Below are positions 6,908-11,826 of a stretch of 11,826 nt of DNA, piece by piece. Location: contig JAHFQG010000028.1 in NCBI GenBank assembly GCA_023266415.1, forward strand, positions 1 through 11,826. Direction: 5' to 3'. The DNA comes from Francisellaceae bacterium (GTDB lineage: Bacteria; Pseudomonadota; Gammaproteobacteria; Berkiellales; Berkiellaceae). Under the pieces are notes generated by a model, which saw nothing but the letters and a program-made list of their open reading frames with translations, was not told where the DNA came from and did no database searches. Position 1 is the first letter of the stretch. Each line of letters opens with the position of its first letter. Made by a program: the position numbers and the translations under genes.

Positions 6908-7950
6908 AAGCGGTAGTCATGCGATGGGTAGCTCGCTACTTATCCAGCGATGAAGCGGTTGCCCTGCTGGTTTGGTTGGTGATAGGATTCACGTTAGTTG
7001 CCCAACTCGGACATTTTTTAGCACCTTTATTGGCCAGCATTGTCTTGGCTTATTTATTGCACGGCATTATTCGAAAATGTCAGCCTTATATGGGGTATTG
7101 GCCGGCTTTGATAGGCATTTATACCCTCTTTCTGGGCGTGTTTTTTGGGGGATTGTTCTTTTTAACCCCTATTTTGGGTCAACAATTGGCTAATTTGCTG
7201 GCCCAACTCCCAAAAATGGGGGGGCGGGTAGAAGAGCTGATCATGCGTTTGCCAGCAGACTACCGAGTCTATTTGGGAGTTGACCATGTTCAAACCTTGG
7301 TAGAAAGCTTCTGGGGAGATTTGCGCTCGTTGGGGAAAACCGCGTTGAGTATGTCGCTGGCCAGTATCCCTGGGCTCATTACGTGTGTGTTATACCTCAT
7401 TTTAATTCCGCTCATGGTGTTCTTTTTTCTGAAAGATTACCCCATTATGTTACGTTATATGGAGCGTTTTGTTCCCCAAAAACACACTGCTTTGACCAAA
7501 ATTTGGCAAGAGGTCGATCTGCAATTGGGCCATTACATTCGAGGTAAATTTATAGAAGCATTGTTTGTGGGAGTGGCTACATATATTGGGTTTTGGGTGT
7601 TTCAATTACAATATTCAGTTCTATTGGCATTTTTGGTGGGCATAGCCGTGTTTGTCCCGTATGTGGGAGCAGTATTGGTTACCGTGCCGGTAGTGATTGT
7701 AGCTCTGTTTCAGTGGGGCGTGAACCATACCTTTGTAGAAGCTATGGTAGTGTTTGGTATTATTCAGCAGCTGGATACCAGTGTGGTGGTGCCTCTATTG
7801 TTCGCTGAGGCGGTGAGCTTACATCCGATTATCATTGTGATGGCCATTTTGGGCTTTGGAAGTTTGTGGGGCTTATGGGGTATGTTTTTTGCCATTCCCT
7901 TAGCGGTTTTTTGTCGTGCGGTGCTAGACGCGTGGCCCAGATCTGTTTAG
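6904..7950 (+). CDS. perM: PerM-like AI-2E transporter family membrane protein
   Basis: This 348-residue inner-membrane protein of the AI-2E/UPF0118 family has about eight membrane segments. The family's C-terminal signature is present: DTSVVVPLLF, a His-Pro pair in SLHPIIIV, then GFGSLWGLWGMFFAIPLAV. A polar loop (~95-140) follows the second and third hydrophobic segments, as in relatives. Members have been linked to autoinducer-2 export or Na+/H+ exchange, but E. coli PerM has no settled substrate. I start it at ATG 6904, which overlaps the preceding TGA and follows GAGAGGAAA; an in-frame ATG 36 bases earlier lies inside the previous gene and lacks such a site. The length agrees with E. coli PerM (353). 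E. coli also has perM beside bepA, so the link is old. The transport role is uncertain. Confidence 0.9.
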   Translation: MKAVVMRWVARYLSSDEAVALLVWLVIGFTLVAQLGHFLAPLLASIVLAYLLHGIIRKCQPYMGYWPALIGIYTLFLGVFFGGLFFLTPILGQQLANLLAQLPKMGGRVEELIMRLPADYRVYLGVDHVQTLVESFWGDLRSLGKTALSMSLASIPGLITCVLYLILIPLMVFFFLKDYPIMLRYMERFVPQKHTALTKIWQEVDLQLGHYIRGKFIEALFVGVATYIGFWVFQLQYSVLLAFLVGIAVFVPYVGAVLVTVPVVIVALFQWGVNHTFVEAMVVFGIIQQLDTSVVVPLLFAEAVSLHPIIIVMAILGFGSLWGLWGMFFAIPLAVFCRAVLDAWPRSV

Positions 7951-7988
7951 TTTTAAAAACTTAAAATTCCTGTGCAAGTGGAAAATTA

Positions 7989-7997
7989 TGCTACAAT
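7989..7997 (+). promoter_or_regulatory. Extended -10 promoter for the aromatic amino acid permease
   Basis: TGCTACAAT fits an extended -10 (TGn then TACAAT, five of six to consensus), 26 bases before the gene start. It would start the transcript near 8004 and leave a short leader. No strong -35 is seen, which an extended -10 can tolerate. An AT-rich inverted repeat AGTTTTaAAAACT (7949-7961) lies just upstream at the end of perM and could act as an UP-like or weak terminating element. Confidence 0.5.
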
Positions 7998-8023
7998 GCC
8001 CCAAAATACGAGGGGAATAGACC

Positions 8024-9250
8024 ATGTTAGGGGCTTTAAATCGCCTGATAGGCGGTATTTTACTGGTGGCAGGTACGTGTATTGGTGCAGGCATGTTGGG
8101 GTTTCCAGTCACCACGGCGGCTGGGGGCTTTGTGGCCAGCAGTTATTTTTTTATGGGTGTTTGGGTGCTCATGACCTTCACCGCCTTTCTCATGCTGGAA
8201 GTAACCCTCTATTTTAAAAATGACACCAACCTTATTTCTATGGCGAAATATACCTTGGGGAAAAAGGGGGCCTATGTTGCTTGGATCGTCTATGTTTTCT
8301 TCTTTTATGCCCTAATGACAGCCTATACCTCAGGTGGAGCCAGTATTTTCACCGATATACTGTCTCAAATCGGATTTCCATTAACCGAAATAGAAGGCAC
8401 TCTGCTGTTTTTGTTCACCTTCTCCAGTATCTTATGGATGGGCCATCACGTCACCGACTGGGTTAATCGATTTTTTATGATGGGCCTGTTAGCAGCCTAT
8501 GGGGCATTATTGGGGCTAGCTGTGCCTGCTGTGAACCCGGCCCACTTGGCTTCTGGTGACAGCCGTTATTTATGGGCCTCCGTTCCTTTATTGGTCACCG
8601 CTTTTGGGTTTCATTTGCTTATTCCATCTCTCAAAACATACCTAAAACAAGATATCCTATCTTTACGATTGTCAATTGGGTTAGGAAGCTTATTATCACT
8701 GTTGGTTTATTTGATCTGGGAGTATGTCATTTTAGGGCTCATTCCCCAAGATGCTCTTATTGCCATGGCGAAAGGCGGACAACCTGTCACCCATCTTACC
8801 ACGGCACTCCAAAGCGGGCTCCACAAACCCTGGATTGCCCTCAGTGTCCAATTTTTTGGTCTCTTTGCGCTGTTATCGTCCTTTATCGGTGTCGCCTGGG
8901 CAATTTTTGACTTTTTTGCCGATGGGTTGCATATCCCTAAATATGGTAAAGGAAAGGCGTTACTGATGCTGTTGACACTGGGGGTGCCTGCCTTTTTATC
9001 GATTTTACACCCCCAAGGATTTTTAAGCGCTCTCCATTATGCTGGAGTATTTGCGGCCATTTTGCTTATTGGCTTTCCGGCTGTGATGGCTTGGAGTATC
9101 CGCCAAAAAAGCATTTCATCCGCACCTTACCGGGTAATCGGGGGTACCCCTGCGTTGGTTTTGGCTATTGTTTGTGGGGTGGGGGTGATTATATTAGAAG
9201 GATTTTCGAAGTTTCAGACTAGCCAGACCGATATTTCGCAGGTACAATAA
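8024..9250 (+). CDS. tyrP: Aromatic amino acid permease, HAAAP family (TyrP-like)
   Basis: This 408-residue proton-driven importer has about eleven membrane segments. The first helix carries GTCIGAGMLGFP (17-28), the broken-helix substrate motif of the hydroxy/aromatic amino acid permease family, close to GTTIGAGMLALP of E. coli TyrP. Helix VI contains AFGFHLLIPSL, also family-typical. The length matches TyrP (403). Substrate choice between tyrosine and tryptophan cannot be read, so the symbol is approximate. ATG 8024 has a strong AGGGGA eight bases upstream. Several copies of this family are common in Legionella and Coxiella relatives, which depend on imported amino acids. The gene appears to be its own unit: a promoter precedes it, and another probable promoter overlaps its stop codon. 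Confidence 0.9.
   Translation: MLGALNRLIGGILLVAGTCIGAGMLGFPVTTAAGGFVASSYFFMGVWVLMTFTAFLMLEVTLYFKNDTNLISMAKYTLGKKGAYVAWIVYVFFFYALMTAYTSGGASIFTDILSQIGFPLTEIEGTLLFLFTFSSILWMGHHVTDWVNRFFMMGLLAAYGALLGLAVPAVNPAHLASGDSRYLWASVPLLVTAFGFHLLIPSLKTYLKQDILSLRLSIGLGSLLSLLVYLIWEYVILGLIPQDALIAMAKGGQPVTHLTTALQSGLHKPWIALSVQFFGLFALLSSFIGVAWAIFDFFADGLHIPKYGKGKALLMLLTLGVPAFLSILHPQGFLSALHYAGVFAAILLIGFPAVMAWSIRQKSISSAPYRVIGGTPALVLAIVCGVGVIILEGFSKFQTSQTDISQVQ
9220..9248 (+). promoter_or_regulatory. Predicted promoter for the psuK operon
   Basis: TAGCCA at 9220-9225 (four of six to the -35 consensus) and TACAAT at 9243-9248 (five of six) are separated by 17 bases. The transcript would begin near 9255, about 30 bases before the psuK start. 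The element lies inside the last codons of the upstream permease, so it would have to work within a translated region. Confidence 0.4.
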
Positions 9251-9271
9251 CGCCACTTGTGGGGCTTGGCC

Positions 9272-9277
9272 AAAGGA
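9272..9277 (+). promoter_or_regulatory. Ribosome binding site that fixes a TTG start
   Basis: AAAGGA lies eight bases before TTG 9286. The in-frame GTG at 9259 has no such site, and the ATG at 9279 is in another frame. The TTG start also aligns the kinase's first strand (VVVVGAAAVD) with the start of E. coli PsuK. Confidence 0.7.
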
Positions 9278-9285
9278 ATGTTGGA

Positions 9286-10242
9286 TTGAAACAGTCTGTG
9301 GTGGTAGTGGGTGCGGCCGCGGTTGATATTTTAGGGGCACCAGAGTCCCATACCCTTATCCATAAAGATGCGGTTCCTGGTCGAGTGCATTTGGCTTTGG
9401 GGGGAGTTGCCCGTAATATTGCTGAAAACCTGGCCAGACTTGGTGTGTCAACTGAATTAATTTCTGCTTTAGGTGATGATTTTTTTGGTGCCCTCATTCG
9501 CGAACAAGCCAATGAACTGGGTATAAGCTTGGCTTCCTGTTTAGAATACCCCAACGAGCGTTCTGCCACCTTCATTGCTATCAATGAAATGGATGGTGAT
9601 TTGGCCCTGGCCATTGCTGATATGGGTATCATTGAACGTATTACGCCCGCTGATTTAGACAACCATGCTACTTTGCTTAATAATGCCACAGCAATTGTAC
9701 TGGAAACTGATTTATCCCAAGACATTATCGAATATTTGGCTATCCAATATCGCCATATCCCTTTATTTGGAGATCCGGTCTCTGTGGCCAAAGCAGGGCG
9801 ATTAACCAACGTTATTTCTCATTTTCATACCTTAAAACCCAACCAGTATGAGGCAGAGTATTTAAGTGGAACTTTTATTCGAGATCAGGCCAGTTTAGAT
9901 GCCGCCCTCGACTACTTTTTAAACCAAAATGTTCAACAAGTCTTTATTACCCTGGGAAAACATGGGGTATATTATGGGAATACCCTCGAAAGAGGCTTTA
10001 TGCTTGCCCCACCCGTCACTCCCATTAATACTTTGGGGGCAGGAGATGCCTTTTTAGCCGCCTGTGTTGAAGGATTTTTGCAAAAACGATCCCTGGTTGA
10101 AACCACCCATCGTGCCCAGCTGGCTGCTTATTGGACCTTACAAGGCCTACATACTGTTAATCCTACTTTATCATCCAACCGTATTGGTGCACTGCAAATA
10201 GAAATGCCCCCCCATATTTTATCTGAGGTTCCCTATCTTTAA
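9286..10242 (+). CDS. psuK: Pseudouridine kinase PsuK (PfkB family)
   Basis: This 318-residue cytoplasmic ribokinase-fold enzyme phosphorylates pseudouridine to pseudouridine 5'-phosphate with ATP. Visible landmarks are the first strand VVVVGAAAVDILG, the substrate-side Gly-Gly motif GGVARNIAENLARLG (39 on), GDPVSVAKA with Asp163, HTLKPNQYEAEYLSG, and the PfkB signature NTLGAGDAF with the catalytic base Asp254. GGVxRNIA, DPVS and HTLKPN are nearly word for word those of E. coli PsuK, which separates it from ribokinase or adenosine kinase. The length matches (E. coli 313). It starts at TTG (see the ribosome site entry). A nucleoside transporter follows 20 bases later, as expected for uptake coupled to phosphorylation. 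The glycosidase PsuG, which normally sits beside PsuK and is required to break the C-C bond, is not in the window. Confidence 0.93.
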   Translation: MKQSVVVVGAAAVDILGAPESHTLIHKDAVPGRVHLALGGVARNIAENLARLGVSTELISALGDDFFGALIREQANELGISLASCLEYPNERSATFIAINEMDGDLALAIADMGIIERITPADLDNHATLLNNATAIVLETDLSQDIIEYLAIQYRHIPLFGDPVSVAKAGRLTNVISHFHTLKPNQYEAEYLSGTFIRDQASLDAALDYFLNQNVQQVFITLGKHGVYYGNTLERGFMLAPPVTPINTLGAGDAFLAACVEGFLQKRSLVETTHRAQLAAYWTLQGLHTVNPTLSSNRIGALQIEMPPHILSEVPYL

Positions 10243-10262
10243 TTCTATAACAAGGTAATCAA

Positions 10263-11576
10263 ATGACTTTTAATATAGTGCGAGCAGCCATTGGACTTTG
10301 CGTGATTATAGGGGTCGCAGTTGTGTGCTCGAAAGATCGAGCTTCCATTAATTGGCGCTTGGTGGGATCTGGGTTGTTGTTACAGTTAATCTTGGGCTAT
10401 ATGATGCTTACTGTCCCTTGGATGTTCGATGGGCTCCAAGTCATTGGACGAGGGTTTTCTGCCCTATTAAGCTTCGCTGGTAAAGGGGGGCAGTTTGTGT
10501 TTGGGGGACTGGGGCGCAACAGTTTTATCGATCCCCTAGCCAATCACCAAATGGGCTTTATTTTTGCCTTCCAAGTCTTTCCCACCATTATCTTTTATTC
10601 TGCGTTAACCGCTGCCTTATATTACTTAGGTATCTTACAAAGAGTGGTGGGGGCTTTTGCTTGGGTATTGGCTCGCACTTTGCGTTTATCAGGACCCGAA
10701 AGTGTATCAGCTTCTGCAAACGTGTTTTTAGGACAAACCGAAGCACCCTTATTGGTGCGTCCTTTTATTGCCAACATGACCCGTTCTGAACTTCTATGCT
10801 TGATGACGGTCGGTATGGCCACGGTTACGGGGGCCACCATGGCCGTATATATGTCAATGCTGGGGGGCGCCAGTGCTGCCGAACAAGTCAAATTTGCCAC
10901 TTTTTTACTCAGCGCTTCCATCATGAACGTCCCTGGGGCCATTATTTTATCCAAAATTTTACTTCCCGAAGATCCAAAACATGTGGTGGATGTTCATTGC
11001 CATATCGACAATAAAAAGCTAGGGGCAAATTTGGTGGATGCCATCAGTAATGGCGCAGCCGATGGGGTGAAATTGGCGGCCAACATAGGGGCCATGTTAA
11101 TTGCGTTTATTGCGCTTATTGCTTTAGTCAACAGTTTATGTGGGACTATTGGCAGTTTAACGGGGTTAAATACCTTCATCCAAGCCTCTACGCATGGGGT
11201 ATATTCCGGTTTAAGTCTGGAATACTTATTGGGGCGTGGTTTTCAAGCCTTTGCTTATTTGATTGGGGTGGATTGGTCTGAAAGTTTACAGGTTGGTAGT
11301 TTATTAGGTACCAAAACTGTTTTAAACGAATTTATTGCGTATGGCCAATTGTCACAAATGAAAGCGGTCGGCTCTTTGAGCGACCGAGCCATTATGATAT
11401 CCACTTATGCCTTATGTGGCTTTTCAAATATTTCTTCAGTGGCTATCCTCATTGGGGGCGTGGGATCTATGGCTCCTAACCAAAAGGTGAATTTATCTAT
11501 TTTAGGCATGCGAGGGCTCTTGGGCGCCTCTTTAGCTTGTTTGATGTCAGCTACTATTGCAGGGGCATTGTTGTAA
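10263..11576 (+). CDS. nupC: Concentrative nucleoside transporter, NupC/CNT family, possibly pseudouridine importer
   Basis: This 437-residue inner-membrane symporter imports nucleosides using an ion gradient. It has an N-terminal three-helix part, a gate-like middle with SANVFLGQTEAPLLVRPF (Gln158, Thr159, Glu160 of the substrate-binding HP1/TM4 region), and ALCGFSNISSVAILIGGVG near 384-402 containing the conserved Phe-Ser-Asn (387-389) of TM7. These residues contact base and ribose in CNT structures. The length is slightly above E. coli NupC (400) and PsuT/NupX (416). The start ATG 10263 follows AAGGT and lies 20 bases after psuK, so they are one operon. E. coli psuT (yeiM) is a CNT protein in the psuK locus, so by context I infer pseudouridine import; family members also take uridine and other nucleosides. 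Confidence 0.93.
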   Translation: MTFNIVRAAIGLCVIIGVAVVCSKDRASINWRLVGSGLLLQLILGYMMLTVPWMFDGLQVIGRGFSALLSFAGKGGQFVFGGLGRNSFIDPLANHQMGFIFAFQVFPTIIFYSALTAALYYLGILQRVVGAFAWVLARTLRLSGPESVSASANVFLGQTEAPLLVRPFIANMTRSELLCLMTVGMATVTGATMAVYMSMLGGASAAEQVKFATFLLSASIMNVPGAIILSKILLPEDPKHVVDVHCHIDNKKLGANLVDAISNGAADGVKLAANIGAMLIAFIALIALVNSLCGTIGSLTGLNTFIQASTHGVYSGLSLEYLLGRGFQAFAYLIGVDWSESLQVGSLLGTKTVLNEFIAYGQLSQMKAVGSLSDRAIMISTYALCGFSNISSVAILIGGVGSMAPNQKVNLSILGMRGLLGASLACLMSATIAGALL

Positions 11577-11826
11577 TTCTGATCATCAGCCCTCTTGCTC
11601 TGTGTCACCCCAGCGAAGGGGGTAGGGTCCAGTCCCCTTAGCTGGCAGCTACTCGCTCGGTTACCGCTTGTTTTTGGCCCCTAATAACGAATTTTTTCCA
11701 GATTCAGAAAGTTTGTCGTAAAACACTGGGGGTAAAGGTTAGAAGGGCCAGCGAACAAGGGTTATCCGACCGAGTTCTGCCAGCCTAACTAAAGAATAGC
11801 TTTCGCAAAGGGCTTCCTAAGTCACT
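11577..11826. other. Gene-free end of the window, rich in secondary structure
   Basis: No convincing reading frame with a ribosome site is seen on either strand in these 250 bases, and there is no tRNA or rRNA signature. Right after the nupC stop there is a perfect short palindrome (CTGATCATCAG, 11579-11589), but no hairpin followed by a T run, so no classical terminator for the psuK operon. The rest is occupied by the nested fold described in the next entry. The segment is cut off by the window edge. Confidence 0.6.
11588..11814 (+). ncRNA. Candidate structured RNA domain of unknown class
   Basis: An outer stem pairs AGCCCTcTTGC (11588-11598) with GCAAAGGGCT (11805-11814): ten pairs with one bulged C. 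Inside, a long imperfect hairpin runs from 11638 to 11788. Its helices are TTA/TAA and GCTGGCAG/CTGCCAGC (11638-11648 with 11777-11788, one bulge), ACTCG/CGAGT, TCGG/CCGA, ACC/GGT, CTTGTT/AACAAG, TGGCCC/GGGCCA and CTAA/TTAG. That is about 39 pairs separated by small loops, ending in a 54-base apical region. Between the outer stem and the hairpin, ACCCC/GGGGT (11607-11623) and AAGGGG/CCCCTT (11616-11639) are mutually exclusive hairpins. The strand is a guess: U-G pairs in the apical part (TTTCCAG with CTGGGGG) favour plus. Signatures of RNase P RNA, tmRNA and 4.5S RNA are absent. Expression is unproven. Confidence 0.35.

Noticed and set aside
11638..11789. GCCTAAC at 11783-11789 looks like an integron attC core, and the hairpin shape fits attC.
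   Set aside because: attC needs RYYYAAC on the left and GTTRRRY on the right. Here the left end is CTTAGC and the right end is GCCTAAC, the reverse arrangement, and there is no cassette or integrase gene nearby.
11577..11826. Possible RNase P RNA, tmRNA or 4.5S RNA on either strand.
   Set aside because: The diagnostic stretches (GAGGAAAGTCC of RNase P, the tRNA-like ends of tmRNA, GGAAGGAAGCAGCC of 4.5S RNA) are absent on both strands.

Overview
The window looks like a chromosomal segment of a gammaproteobacterium, most plausibly of the order Legionellales (Legionella, Coxiella and relatives). Three things point that way. The layout bepA / tusA-like / perM is a gammaproteobacterial neighbourhood. 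There is an aromatic amino acid permease of the TyrP type, common in that group. A small membrane protein closely resembles IcmD/DotP of the Dot/Icm type IVB secretion system. The taxonomic call is inference from gene content; there is no rRNA or other marker here. Coding density is high, with short or overlapping gene junctions.

Layout. 2-250: the 3' end of an RRM RNA-binding protein with a glycine-rich tail, followed by a strong hairpin (273-308). 367-3168: a likely two-gene operon of a TerC-family membrane protein and a subtilisin-like protease with a probable C-terminal outer-membrane barrel. 3178-3567 (minus): the IcmD/DotP-like protein, convergent with the protease and divergent from the next pair. 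3669-5131: a periplasmic/secreted endonuclease I overlapping uppP. 5151-6608 (minus): bepA, the outer-membrane-quality-control metallopeptidase, divergent from a TusA/SirA-like protein (6668-6907) that overlaps perM (6904-7950). 8024-9250: an aromatic amino acid permease behind its own extended -10 promoter. 9286-11576: a pseudouridine kinase starting at TTG, then a NupC-type concentrative nucleoside transporter. 11577-11826: no convincing gene, but an elaborate nested fold.

Cell-envelope work dominates: metal handling, surface proteolysis, secretion-like membrane protein, undecaprenyl phosphate recycling, outer-membrane protein assembly surveillance and nutrient import. The last two genes form a pseudouridine import and phosphorylation module that lacks the glycosidase psuG within the window.

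The least explained item is the terminal 250 bp. Segment 11638-11788 folds into an imperfect hairpin of about 39 base pairs, and a further 10-pair stem (11588-11598 with 11805-11814) encloses it in a 227-nt domain. I could not match it to a known RNA class by signature. The most interesting protein-coding item is the isolated IcmD/DotP-like gene.
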